Assembly: GCA_964581565.1 (NCBI GenBank)
Contig: CAZOOZ010000001.1
Location: 372,001 to 436,000, forward strand
DNA length: 64,000 bases
Source: UBA1433 sp964581565
GTDB taxonomy: Bacteria; Bacillota; Clostridia; Eubacteriales; UBA1433
Direction: 5' to 3'
The notes under the pieces were generated by a model. That model was given only the letters and a program-made list of their open reading frames with translations. It had not been told where the DNA came from and searched no databases. Of the stretch, positions 26,397 through 35,122 are shown piece after piece; positions within the stretch are counted from its first letter, which is position 1; every line of letters begins with the position of its first letter. A program made the translations under genes and the position numbers.

Positions 26397-27018
26397 CGTA
26401 ACTATTTTAGATCATCCGCTGATACATCATAAAATATCTCTTTTACGTGATATCAATACGGGGGCAAAAGAGTTTCGTGAGTTGGTGGAAGAAATTGCAA
26501 TGCTCATGGCATATGAAGCCATGCGAGATCTACCTCTTACAGAGGTGGAAATTCAAACACCGCTTGTAAAAACAAATGTACTGGTGTTATCCGGAAAAAA
26601 AATTGCTATCGTGCCGATTCTTCGTGCAGGACTTGGGATGGTGGACGGTATATTGGCATTGATTCCCTCTGCTCGCGTAGGGCATATTGGGCTTTACAGA
26701 GATCACGACACGCTGCAGCCACATGAATATTATTGCAAATTACCGGATGATATTGTAAACAGACAAGTGATTTTACTCGATCCTATGCTTGCCACGGGCG
26801 GATCTGCAGAAGCTGCAATTAATTTTATTAAGCAGAGAGGATGCAATAAAATCAAGCTGATGTCGATTATCGCTGCGCCGGAAGGCGTGATCAGAGTAAG
26901 CGCGTCTCATCCTGATGCTCAAATTTATTGTGGCTGCGTAGATGAAAAACTGAATGAAAACGGATATATCCTTCCCGGGCTTGGAGATGCAGGAGATCGG
27001 ATGTTTGGAACAAAATAA
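26386..27018 (+). CDS. upp: uracil phosphoribosyltransferase
   Basis: Converts uracil and PRPP to UMP, 210 residues. ATG 26386 follows agagga inside the end of uraA; the resulting start MNNNVTILDHPLIHHK, with HPLI, is the usual Upp N-terminus. The PRPP loop is LLDPMLATGGSA, and the C-terminal uracil-binding GYILPGLGDAGDR is intact. With uraA it forms a uracil salvage unit. Confidence 0.96.
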   Translation: MNNNVTILDHPLIHHKISLLRDINTGAKEFRELVEEIAMLMAYEAMRDLPLTEVEIQTPLVKTNVLVLSGKKIAIVPILRAGLGMVDGILALIPSARVGHIGLYRDHDTLQPHEYYCKLPDDIVNRQVILLDPMLATGGSAEAAINFIKQRGCNKIKLMSIIAAPEGVIRVSASHPDAQIYCGCVDEKLNENGYILPGLGDAGDRMFGTK

Positions 27019-27031
27019 TAATTAAGCCCAT

Positions 27032-27063
27032 AACCCCTATATGTAAACATATGGGGGTTTTTA
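27032..27063. terminator. terminator after upp
   Basis: aacccctatatg (27032-27043) pairs with catatgggggtt (27048-27059, one wobble), followed by tttt; it lies between converging genes. Confidence 0.75.
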
Positions 27064-27084
27064 CATGGGGGGATTGAATGTTGA

Positions 27085-27441
27085 TTAAGTATTTTCGATG
27101 AATTCACATTGTTTGCAGGTAGGGCATTTTGACAAGTGTTTTTTATCGTTTTCCAATCCCCAAATGGCCATTTCTTTTAAAATGCGCAGCATACTTTTGC
27201 CTTTTGTGGTGAGAGAATATTCAACGCGGGGTGGAATTTCAGCATAAACTTTACGCATAATCAAACCGTCCCGTTCCATTTCTCTTAGTTGGTGTGTCAA
27301 TACCTTCGCACTTATTTTCGATATTTTTTTCATAAGCAAATTATATCGTACCGGTTCTTTAATGAGCTCTTTTAATATGAGTATTTTCCATTTGCCGCTT
27401 ATGAGTGATAAGGTAGCTTCTATAGGACATCGTTCTTCCAT
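27085..27441 (-). CDS. HxlR-family winged-helix regulator
   Basis: DNA-binding regulator of the HxlR/DUF24 (MarR-like) family, 118 residues. CPIEATLSLISGKWKILIL opens the wHTH (start shortened: CPIEATLSLISGKWK), and LTHQLREMERDGLI is the recognition-helix region. Cys5 is at the position used for redox or electrophile sensing in many family members, and the C-terminus has CPTCKQC. It is divergent from a flavin-type protein, the common regulator-target layout. The 139-base intergenic region holds a paired GTTACAAA site. Confidence 0.9.
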   Translation of the reverse strand: MEERCPIEATLSLISGKWKILILKELIKEPVRYNLLMKKISKISAKVLTHQLREMERDGLIMRKVYAEIPPRVEYSLTTKGKSMLRILKEMAIWGLENDKKHLSKCPTCKQCEFIENT

Positions 27442-27482
27442 TGATTATAATTCCTTTCAATACTTACCTATATAGTCGTTAT

Positions 27483-27519
27483 GTTACAAAAAAGTGCATA
27501 CTTGCAAATAGTTTGTAAC
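27483..27519. promoter_or_regulatory. candidate HxlR operator in the divergent promoter region
   Basis: Inverted half-sites gttacaaa (27483-27490) and tttgtaac (27512-27519), separated by 21 bases. The right arm lies in the spacer of the rightward promoter. Confidence 0.5.
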
Positions 27520-27530
27520 TTTATTAATAT
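27502..27530 (+). promoter_or_regulatory. promoter of the PNPOx-like gene
   Basis: TTGCAA (27502-27507), 17-base spacer, TAATAT (27525-27530), overlapping the candidate operator. Confidence 0.55.
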
Positions 27531-27580
27531 ATCATTAACGGCCGTAAGTATCAATAGATTAATTGAATGAGGTGAATAAA

Positions 27581-27970
27581 GTGCAAAAACTTAATAACGA
27601 TGTTAAGGTTTTATTAAATGACGAAAAAATTTGGATTCTTTCTACAATGGGGGACACGCCGAATGCTATTCCTGTGCTTTTTAAAAAGGTTTCGGATGAT
27701 GACACGTTGATTCTTTTTGACGTTTTTATGAAGGAATCAATAAAAAATATTCAAAAAAATGCAAAAATTGCTGTGACGGTATACGATTTGAATACGCTGA
27801 CAGGTTATCAATTAAAAGGAATAGCACAATATAGTGCGTCTGCGGTGTTCATAAAAGAAGGTAATGCAATGACGAAGAATTTTAATCTTGAGACAAAGGG
27901 CGCTGTTATCATAAGCATTGAAAATATTATTGTATTATCTCCGGGGCCAGATAACGGTAAGATTTTATAG
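27581..27970 (+). CDS. pyridoxamine 5'-phosphate oxidase-like FMN-binding protein
   Basis: Small split-barrel flavin protein, about 129 residues. VKVLLNDEKIWILSTMGD, with the TMGDTPNAIPV strand, and the KESIKNIQKNAKIAVTVYD region match the PNPOx-like family. GTG 27581 is chosen because gaggtga lies 7 bases upstream; a TTG at 27563 is also in frame. Its divergent HxlR neighbour suggests induction by a reactive compound. Substrate unknown; it is too short for biosynthetic PdxH. Confidence 0.8.
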   Translation: MQKLNNDVKVLLNDEKIWILSTMGDTPNAIPVLFKKVSDDDTLILFDVFMKESIKNIQKNAKIAVTVYDLNTLTGYQLKGIAQYSASAVFIKEGNAMTKNFNLETKGAVIISIENIIVLSPGPDNGKIL

Positions 27971-27987
27971 ATTTATTAGAGGTTAAT

Positions 27988-28020
27988 AAAAAAAGAACAG
28001 TTTTCTGCTGTTCTTTTTTT
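27988..28020 (+). terminator. terminator of the PNPOx-like gene
   Basis: Perfect 13-bp stem aaaaaaagaacag (27988-28000) with ctgttcttttttt (28008-28020). Confidence 0.88.
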
Positions 28021-28043
28021 ATAAGCATACTTACTGTTGGAGT

Positions 28044-28094
28044 TTATGATATAAAAAAATATTTAAAATTCTATTTTCGTTTTTTGTATCATAA
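28044..28094. repeat. 15-bp inverted repeat upstream of an unknown gene
   Basis: ttatgatataaaaaa (28044-28058) pairs with ttttttgtatcataa (28080-28094) with one G-T wobble. It ends 21 bases before the next start codon. It could be an operator or leader hairpin. Confidence 0.45.
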
Positions 28095-28115
28095 GCTTTT
28101 ATATGGGGGTATACA

Positions 28116-28418
28116 ATGAGAATATTTATTAAATTACCTGAAAATTTTCATATTCAAATCAAGGATAAAAATTATACGATAAAAGCTGATATAAAATATG
28201 GCAGTTTTGAAAATGATGTTCTTTTATTAAATACAAATATAACAGCTCCATTGCTTGTTAAAAATATTTTTCTGAATAATATCAGAGATTTTATTATAAA
28301 AGTCGGATTAAAGTGTCTAGTATCGTATGATAAAATTTATATAGATTTTCACAGCATGGAAAATATAGAGAATATTTCATATGAAACGGGTGGCTTTATT
28401 ATTGAATTAAATAATTAA
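28116..28418 (+). CDS. hypothetical protein, 100 aa
   Basis: Not recognised. A 100-residue protein without a signal peptide, rich in Ile and Asn, apparently mostly beta strands. ggggg lies 8 bases before ATG 28116. It is flanked by terminators on the upstream side and a lipoprotein gene downstream. It could be a small sporulation or cell-surface regulator; nothing in the sequence decides this. Confidence 0.6.
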   Translation: MRIFIKLPENFHIQIKDKNYTIKADIKYGSFENDVLLLNTNITAPLLVKNIFLNNIRDFIIKVGLKCLVSYDKIYIDFHSMENIENISYETGGFIIELNN

Positions 28419-28522
28419 AAAATATCCAAAATTTTACTTGCATTTATAATGGGGCTGCTATATAATGTTACAAGATATTTACAATTATGATACATTATAA
28501 TTACTATTTGGAGTTAACATAT

Positions 28523-29002
28523 ATGAAAAGAATTTTGATAGCAGCATCCATAATATTATTGATGATCTTCATCTTGTCTTTCTCGTTGATCTCATGTTCA
28601 CAAGGCCGTGAAAGTTTCAAAATTATAGATTTAGATGCTATTACGCAAGACATTTCCTCGGCGGTGCAAATATCAATGCCGACAGAATTGGATGCGCAAA
28701 CGCTTCAGGAATTATTTGATTTGGAGCCCGATCAGGTTGAAAAATACAGCGGTATTTTTTCAATGTCTATGACCAGTGCGGATACCTTTGTCGCTGTTAT
28801 GGCAAAAGAGGGCAATACGGCGTTAATTGAAGATGCTTTTGATAAAAGAATTGAAGATATAAAGGATTCTTTTGTTAAAAACTTAGATATAGAATATGAA
28901 AAAGTTCAAGATGCAAAAGTGGTTGTAAAAGACGATTATGTTTTTTTAATTATTTCAAGTGATAATAAAACAATCCAAAATATCATAGATAAATACTTTT
29001 AA
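28523..29002 (+). CDS. DUF4358 family lipoprotein
   Basis: About 159 residues from the ATG at 28523 (ggag 10 bases upstream; an earlier in-frame ATG at 28487 lacks a good site). It has a long hydrophobic signal ending in SLISCSQ, a lipobox-like sequence with Cys. The mature part (MPTELDAQTLQELFDL, YSGIFSMSMTSADTFVAVMAKEG) fits the DUF4358 family of clostridial secreted proteins of unknown function. The C-terminal segment is charged and helical. Followed by a strong terminator. Confidence 0.75.
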   Translation: MKRILIAASIILLMIFILSFSLISCSQGRESFKIIDLDAITQDISSAVQISMPTELDAQTLQELFDLEPDQVEKYSGIFSMSMTSADTFVAVMAKEGNTALIEDAFDKRIEDIKDSFVKNLDIEYEKVQDAKVVVKDDYVFLIISSDNKTIQNIIDKYF

Positions 29003-29047
29003 ATATATACTATATACTTATTTTACTTCTTTTTTCTTCTTATTTAT

Positions 29048-29082
29048 AAAAAAATCTTTTTAGATTCTAAAAAGATTTTTTT
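29048..29082 (+). terminator. terminator after the DUF4358 gene
   Basis: Perfect 15-bp stem aaaaaaatcttttta (29048-29062) with taaaaagattttttt (29068-29082). Confidence 0.85.
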
Positions 29083-29196
29083 ATTATGCAGGAAATTTCT
29101 TTAGAAGTGTTAACGAATTCATTCGTTTTTTGCATTGATAAACCAGCAAAAATATACTATCATATAAATACTATTTACGGAGGTTATATCACAAAT

Positions 29197-30378
29197 ATGG
29201 ATTTACAAAAAAACGAAGCATTTTATGCGCATATTACAGCGTTAATCGAAAAGCAATATAAGAGAATTGAAAAAATGAAGACAGATAAAGATTTTATTGA
29301 TTATTCTAAGATTGATAAAATTATTATTGGGATTGCTGGAGGAGATGGTATAGGGCCTATCATAACAAAGCATGCAACAAAAGTACTTCGTTTTTTACTT
29401 GATGAAGAAGAAAAAAAGAACAAAATATCTTTTAGGCTAATTGAAGGACTGACAATCGAAAATAGAGTAAAAGCAAATAAAGCTATTCCTGATGAGGTTT
29501 TAGACGAATTAAAAAAATGTCATGTAATTTTAAAAGGCCCAACAACAACACCGAGGGCAGGCGATACGTATAAAAATATCGAAAGCGCAAATGTGGCAAT
29601 GCGTAAAGAACTGGATTTATTTGCAAATGTGAGACCTGTCAAAGTGCCACAGGAAGGTATTGATTGGGTGTTTTACAGAGAAAATACGGAAGGAGCTTAT
29701 GCACTCGGCAATCAGGGATATCAGTTTGATAATGAGCTTTTTGTCGATTTTACGGTTGCTACAAAAGAAGGCAGTGAGAGAATCATAAGAGCTGCTTTTG
29801 ATTATGCGCAAAAATCCGGGAAAAATAAAGTTTCGGTTATCACGAAGGCCAATGTAATTAAAATGACCGATGGTAAATTCTTGGAAATTGCAAAAAAGGT
29901 AGCCAAAGACTATCCCACAGTGGAATGGGATGATTGGTATATTGATATATTGGCGGCCAAACTTATTGATAAAAAACGACGGAATGAATTTAAGGTTGTT
30001 GTACTGCCGAATTTATACGGCGATATCATCACCGATGAAGCAGCGGAATTTCAGGGAGGAGTCGGGACGGCCGGAAGCGCTAATATTGGGAAAAAATATG
30101 CGATGTTCGAAGCAATTCATGGTTCAGCGCCAAGAATGGTGGAAGAAGGTAGGGAAAAATATGCAGATCCCTGCAGTATGCTTCGAGCAGTGGTTATGCT
30201 CCTTGAACATATAGGCTATACTTCAAAAGCGAAGCAATTGCAGCAAGCACTGGATATATGTATGATTTACGAGAAAAAAATTATTATTACTGGCAGAAGT
30301 AATGGAGCAACAGCTGAGCAATTTACAGAATATTTAATGGATACGTTGCAGGATAAACGGGATGGAAAATATCTGTAA
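29197..30378 (+). CDS. isocitrate/isopropylmalate dehydrogenase family protein
   Basis: Decarboxylating beta-hydroxyacid dehydrogenase, 393 residues from ATG 29197. The frame is open to 29086, but cggagg at 29178-29183 favours 29197. IAGGDGIGP replaces the usual 'PGDGIGP' near residue 48, followed by GPTTTPR, YRENTEGAYALG (substrate loop), KANVIKMTDG, the Asp metal ligands in LPNLYGDIITDEAAEFQGGVG and AIHGSAP. The RENTEG form of the loop fits isocitrate/homoisocitrate/tartrate-type enzymes better than LeuB. About 45 residues precede the first conserved strand, an extension. No leu or citrate-cycle genes flank it, so the substrate is undecided. Confidence 0.85.
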   Translation: MDLQKNEAFYAHITALIEKQYKRIEKMKTDKDFIDYSKIDKIIIGIAGGDGIGPIITKHATKVLRFLLDEEEKKNKISFRLIEGLTIENRVKANKAIPDEVLDELKKCHVILKGPTTTPRAGDTYKNIESANVAMRKELDLFANVRPVKVPQEGIDWVFYRENTEGAYALGNQGYQFDNELFVDFTVATKEGSERIIRAAFDYAQKSGKNKVSVITKANVIKMTDGKFLEIAKKVAKDYPTVEWDDWYIDILAAKLIDKKRRNEFKVVVLPNLYGDIITDEAAEFQGGVGTAGSANIGKKYAMFEAIHGSAPRMVEEGREKYADPCSMLRAVVMLLEHIGYTSKAKQLQQALDICMIYEKKIIITGRSNGATAEQFTEYLMDTLQDKRDGKYL

Positions 30379-30413
30379 GTTATTGTAGAATTTAATTTGA
30401 AGAATCATTCAAT

Positions 30414-30446
30414 AAAAAAAGACCGCTTACTAACGGTCTTTTTTTT
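30414..30446. terminator. bidirectional terminator between the dehydrogenase and PBP genes
   Basis: aaaaaaagaccg (30414-30425) pairs with cggtcttttttt (30434-30445). It serves both converging genes. Confidence 0.85.
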
Positions 30447-30447
30447 A

Positions 30448-33400
30448 TTATTGAACAGTAACTTTTATCTGCGCATTGCCGGTATTACCTGAAGAATTGG
30501 TTACTTGGTAGTAAACATAATATATGCCGGCTGTTGTTGTATCGACACTAGATGTATCGATATCGACTTTACTTTTTGGAATATCACCATCAATTGCATC
30601 GGTTACCATTACAATGTAATCTGCCATGCTTGGAAGGGCACTTCCCAGGGTTACAGTAATGCTGCCTGTACTTAAATGTATGACTGGCGTAGATACAACA
30701 GCACCGGTTACCGTCACTGTAATTGAAGTTGTATACGTAACACTTTTGCTATCATACGTATCGGTATACTTAGCCGTCACTGTGCAAGTTCCGTTGCCTG
30801 CGCCGACGATATTAAGTGTGCTGCCCGATATTGATGCCGTAGCCACTGCAGTATTGCTTGAACTGCATGTAAGGTTTGATAAATTATCTATCAGAGAGCC
30901 GGACATGGTGCTGCCTCGTATCGTCAAGGACTGGGTATCATCGACTTTGAGTGAGACACTGTCAGGTGGGGATGAACCGCTGTACAAATCAATTGCAACA
31001 ATAGAATTTGCTGTATGATAGTCACAGTAGGCATCGTCACCTTCTCCGGGAATATAGACCACCCCTTTCTCGCTGGACGGAATATAGTTTGCATTGACTG
31101 GTTTTACACCGTCTGGGAATCGGTCATCCGGTTTTATAATGACAACTTTTGTCTCCACTTCGTCTGCAGGGCAATATTCAGTCGCCAATTTGCCGGATAC
31201 TTTACAAATAGTTATTTCCTGATGGTAATCGTCAGATTCGCTTGGTACAGTGCCTGCAATAAACATTTCCGTGATTACTTTGGACCCTCTAGGATCTTTT
31301 GAAGACAGTTCTGTAGGCAACTTGCCGGATACGCTGTCGACAGCGGCTGTGACGATATTATCCGGCCGTGACGGGAAAGAGCCCGATGTGAGACCTTTCT
31401 TTTTATGGATTTGTGTCATAACATATTGCCACATACTTGCAGGACCGGGTTTGCTACCGCCGAATATACCGATATTCAATGTATAAGTTTTGCCATTGGC
31501 TGTAACTTTATTTTGATCATAGCCATACCATACCGAAGCGGTATAGTATGGCGTATATCCGCAGAACCATGCATGTCTTAAGTTATCTGTCGTACCTGTC
31601 TTACCTGCTACAGGAATGCCGGATATACTTATATAAGTAGTTCCGCCTTTAACAACCATTTTTAAGACATCGGTTATTAAATATGCCGTTTCGGCGGAAA
31701 ATACCTGAGTTTTTTCAGCTTTATTTTCAAAAAGCAGATTTCCGTCCCTGTCATAGACAGCCGTATACATAATAGGATCTGTTTTTACACCTTCATTGGG
31801 GAATGTTGCAAAAGCTGCTGCCATTGCAAGAGGAGTTTGCCCGTAAGTATATCCTCCGAGAGAAAGCGCTGCGGCACAATAATCCGATTCTTCCAGTTCA
31901 AGGCCTAATTTCAAAGCATAAGATGAAGAAGCTTCAACACCGGTTTGATACCATGCCTGAACGGCAATGATGTTTTTAGACTTTGCGAGACCTTGCCGCA
32001 CAGTCGTCATTCCCGATTGACCGCCGCCGGAGTTGCTGGGAGTCCAGCTGCCAATACGTATTCTTACATCGTCAAATGTAGTGGCAAGCGTTATAGCTCC
32101 TGTCTCAAGCCCGGGGGCATAAACCGTCAGTGGCTTTGTCGAAGAACCGACTTGGAATTTTCTAGTTGCTCTGTTTAATGATAAGTTTGCCGTCTTATTT
32201 CGGCCACCGATCAATCCGGAAACATAACCCGTGCTGTTATCTATAACAACCATGGCATATTGGGGGATATAGTTTACTTCTTCGCCTGTTTCCTTCGATT
32301 TTGCGGCACTGGCTGCTTTGGCCGTAGAACTTTGAGAGGGGAAGAGGCTGCTTTTTTTAGCTGCCGCATCCATAATATCCTGAACTTCTTGATCAAGCGT
32401 TGACTGAATAACCAGACCGCCGTTTAAAAGCGCTTCTTGTGCTGCTTCTTGTGTATACCCGTATTTATTGACCATGTCGTCAAGAAGTTGTGTATAGAGC
32501 GCGTCTGTAAAATAGGAGTAGAGCGAGCTTGATGATGATTGCGGATGCAAGCCGACATCTCCTGAGTCCAGCTGTGCGTAGGCAATGTCATATTCTTCTG
32601 AAGATATATAGCCGAGTTCTTTCATTTTGCCGATAACAAGCTTTGCACGACTTACATTGTTTGAATTCAGCGGATAGTATTTATCGCCGTTTTCGTCCTT
32701 GTCAGATACGATGTAATAAATGCCGTCTTCTTCATTCTGTTCTAAAACGAAAGGCATATAATAGGTAGGGGCTTGCGGCATTGCCGCCAGCACTGCGGCC
32801 TGCGCGATTGATAATTCATCACATGATTTATCAAAAAATACCTCAGAAGCCGCCTCGATACCCCATGCCCATGAAAAGTTTATTTTATTTAAATATGCCT
32901 CTAAAATTTGTTCTTTTGAAAGCATACCTTCAAGTTCAATGGAAAGCTTCCATTCCATAATTTTTCGCTCTAAGGTTTTGGCATCTGTAAGATGTGTCCC
33001 CTTGATCAGCTGTTGCGTAATTGTGCTTCCCCCTGAGCCTGACAGAGAATGCGTTTTTATAACATTGAAAACTGCTTTGACAATACCTTTGAGGTCGATA
33101 CCTTGGTGTGTGAAGTAACGTTCGTCTTCAATGGAAATAAAGGCAAATTGAACTATTTCAGGGATTTGATCAATACTTACAACTTCACGCTTTTCAGTAC
33201 CTTGAAGTTCTTGATATACATTTTCGTCTTTGTCTAAAATAACGGACGATTCCAGATATTCCAAGTTAGAAAGATCTATGTCCGGAGCTGTGACGATCCA
33301 GTAAAAGGCCATTGCAGACAGAACAATTCCGGCGGCAAAGCAGGCCAAGAAAAAACCTAATAAAATTCGCTGAACAATAAACAGAATCCTTTTTTTAGGG

Positions 33401-33666
33401 ATTGCCACTCGTTCTTGATATTTATAAATTTTTTGCTGAACTTTTGGTAGTTTTTTATACTTTTGCTTTGAAATAGGAACAAACTCTTCTTTTATTTTTT
33501 CATGATATGCTTTTTTCTGAGCCTTTGTTAATTTAGGAGGCTTTGGAGACGCGGGTAATGAATTTATATTATTTTTATTGTTCTTTATTTTTTTCTTAGA
33601 AGAAGGCTCACTCTTTTTAAAAAAAGAAGACTTCTTTTGAGAAGAATTTTTATCTTTTTTATTCAT
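30448..33666 (-). CDS. class A penicillin-binding protein with C-terminal Ig-like domains
   Basis: Bifunctional peptidoglycan glycosyltransferase/transpeptidase of the PBP1A type, 1072 residues. It has a Lys-rich cytoplasmic tail (1-90), a membrane helix (about 93-125) and a glycosyltransferase domain with EDERYFTHQGID and GGSTITQQL. The transpeptidase has the active site SSTK (Ser508, Lys511), SKN and KTGTTDN. After about residue 800 come Ser/Thr-rich regions, a Big_2-like domain (LTIRGSTMSGSL to TSITVTVTG) and a final DUF5011/cadherin-like domain ending VTVQ (VDTTTAGIYYVYYQVTNSSG). The two extra domains make it longer than usual and suggest binding to wall polymers. cggagg precedes the ATG. 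Confidence 0.93.
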   Translation of the reverse strand: MNKKDKNSSQKKSSFFKKSEPSSKKKIKNNKNNINSLPASPKPPKLTKAQKKAYHEKIKEEFVPISKQKYKKLPKVQQKIYKYQERVAIPKKRILFIVQRILLGFFLACFAAGIVLSAMAFYWIVTAPDIDLSNLEYLESSVILDKDENVYQELQGTEKREVVSIDQIPEIVQFAFISIEDERYFTHQGIDLKGIVKAVFNVIKTHSLSGSGGSTITQQLIKGTHLTDAKTLERKIMEWKLSIELEGMLSKEQILEAYLNKINFSWAWGIEAASEVFFDKSCDELSIAQAAVLAAMPQAPTYYMPFVLEQNEEDGIYYIVSDKDENGDKYYPLNSNNVSRAKLVIGKMKELGYISSEEYDIAYAQLDSGDVGLHPQSSSSSLYSYFTDALYTQLLDDMVNKYGYTQEAAQEALLNGGLVIQSTLDQEVQDIMDAAAKKSSLFPSQSSTAKAASAAKSKETGEEVNYIPQYAMVVIDNSTGYVSGLIGGRNKTANLSLNRATRKFQVGSSTKPLTVYAPGLETGAITLATTFDDVRIRIGSWTPSNSGGGQSGMTTVRQGLAKSKNIIAVQAWYQTGVEASSSYALKLGLELEESDYCAAALSLGGYTYGQTPLAMAAAFATFPNEGVKTDPIMYTAVYDRDGNLLFENKAEKTQVFSAETAYLITDVLKMVVKGGTTYISISGIPVAGKTGTTDNLRHAWFCGYTPYYTASVWYGYDQNKVTANGKTYTLNIGIFGGSKPGPASMWQYVMTQIHKKKGLTSGSFPSRPDNIVTAAVDSVSGKLPTELSSKDPRGSKVITEMFIAGTVPSESDDYHQEITICKVSGKLATEYCPADEVETKVVIIKPDDRFPDGVKPVNANYIPSSEKGVVYIPGEGDDAYCDYHTANSIVAIDLYSGSSPPDSVSLKVDDTQSLTIRGSTMSGSLIDNLSNLTCSSSNTAVATASISGSTLNIVGAGNGTCTVTAKYTDTYDSKSVTYTTSITVTVTGAVVSTPVIHLSTGSITVTLGSALPSMADYIVMVTDAIDGDIPKSKVDIDTSSVDTTTAGIYYVYYQVTNSSGNTGNAQIKVTVQ

Positions 33667-33796
33667 GTATATCCTCCGATAAAATCGTGGTAATTGCTTT
33701 TAAATCACAAAAATAATACCTTTTTTTAATGAAAAAGTCAACTTTTATGATAAAATATTAAAATATAATATTTTTTAAATTTTAGGGGGAATTTAA

Positions 33797-34525
33797 ATGT
33801 CGGGGCATTCAAAATGGGCCAACATCAAACATAAGAAAGAAAAGCAGGATTCAAAAAAAGGTCAGGTATTTACAAAACTCGCCAGGGCCATTGCTGTTGC
33901 GGCAAAAGAAGGCGGTGCAGATCCCGAAATGAATTCTAAATTAAAGGATGCAATACTGAAGGCAAAATCAGAAAATATGCCAAATGACAATATAGAGCGC
34001 GCAATTAAAAAAGGCAGCGGGGAAATGAGCGGGCAAATATTCGAGGAAATCTATTATGAAGGATATGGTCCGGGTGGTGCTGCCGTCATCGTACTGGCAC
34101 TTACCGACAATAAAAACAGAACGGCGGCAGATGTGCGGTATGCTTTTGATAAAAATAAAGGCAAACTGGGCACTACTGGTTGTGTTTCGTTTATGTTTTC
34201 AAATAAAGGACAAATATTTATTGCGCAGGATACCACAGATGAAGACACAGTTTTAAAAATCGCTTTGGAAAACGGCGCGGAGGATGTTATTACAACAGAG
34301 GATGGATACGAAATATTAACGGATGTTGCCAATTTCGCCAATGTTTGTGAAGTTTTTACAAATGACGGAATTGATTTTCTGGAAGCCGAAATCGCAATGA
34401 TCCCTTCAGCCGAGACAACAATTGAAGGCGATAATATTAAAAGATTTGAAAAGATGCTTGAAATGTTTAATGATAATGATGATATTCAAGAGGTTTGGCA
34501 TAATTGTATATATGATGAGGAATAA
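33797..34525 (+). CDS. yebC: YebC/PmpR family regulator
   Basis: YebC/TACO1-family protein, 242 residues, full length. MSGHSKWANIKHKK at the N-terminus, GSGEMSGQIFEEIYYEGYGPGG in the middle (given as EEIYYEGYGPGG) and ALTDNKNRTAADVR are hallmark segments. Members act as DNA-binding regulators or help ribosomes translate polyproline stretches. agggggaa precedes ATG 33797. The chromate-type transporter genes follow after 9 bases, possibly by read-through. Confidence 0.93.
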   Translation: MSGHSKWANIKHKKEKQDSKKGQVFTKLARAIAVAAKEGGADPEMNSKLKDAILKAKSENMPNDNIERAIKKGSGEMSGQIFEEIYYEGYGPGGAAVIVLALTDNKNRTAADVRYAFDKNKGKLGTTGCVSFMFSNKGQIFIAQDTTDEDTVLKIALENGAEDVITTEDGYEILTDVANFANVCEVFTNDGIDFLEAEIAMIPSAETTIEGDNIKRFEKMLEMFNDNDDIQEVWHNCIYDEE

Positions 34526-34534
34526 AAAATATAA

Positions 34535-35122
34535 ATGAAAAAACCCAAAGAAAAAAACAGAAAAAATAAATTGCTTCTGTTATGTCTTTCGTTTTTAAAG
34601 ATAGGTGCGTTTACTTTCGGCGGGGGATATGCAATGATACCGCTTATAGCAAAAGAAATCGTGGATAAACATCGATGGATTACAGATGAGGAAATGATTG
34701 ATATTTTTTCTATTGCCGAGTGTACGCCGGGGGTTATTGCAATTAATTGTGCCACCTTTGTCGGATATAAAGTTGCAGGATTTTGGGGAGCGTTGTTATC
34801 AACGCTCTGTGTTTCGCTACCTGCATTTTTTATTATATGTATCATTTCTTTATTTTTAGAATCCTTTAAAAATCTAAAGTGGGTTACTTACGCGTTTCAG
34901 GGGATACGAATAGGTATCATACTTCTTTTGTCAATGGCTGTGTTAAAAATAGGCAAGACACTCCCTTTAAATATATTTAGCATCGTTATTATTCTTTCGG
35001 CATTTTTGTTAAGTGCATTTACGAATATAAATACCATTTTTATTCTTTTAGGCGCGATTGTTATCGGAGTTGTTTATCATATTTTTAAGATTAAAATCAT
35101 CGGTACGAGAGAAAAATCATGA
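34535..35122 (+). CDS. chromate transporter family protein, first half
   Basis: Membrane protein of the ChrA family, short single-domain form, 195 residues. FLKIGAFTFGGGYAMIPLI and the ECTPGVIAINCATFVGYK motif (the PGP-type signature, here TPG) are diagnostic; about five or six membrane segments follow. Short ChrA proteins occur as adjacent pairs that work together, and the next gene overlaps it by ATGA. The substrate may be chromate or sulfate, but in anaerobes the physiological ion is uncertain. Confidence 0.88.
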   Translation: MKKPKEKNRKNKLLLLCLSFLKIGAFTFGGGYAMIPLIAKEIVDKHRWITDEEMIDIFSIAECTPGVIAINCATFVGYKVAGFWGALLSTLCVSLPAFFIICIISLFLESFKNLKWVTYAFQGIRIGIILLLSMAVLKIGKTLPLNIFSIVIILSAFLLSAFTNINTIFILLGAIVIGVVYHIFKIKIIGTREKS

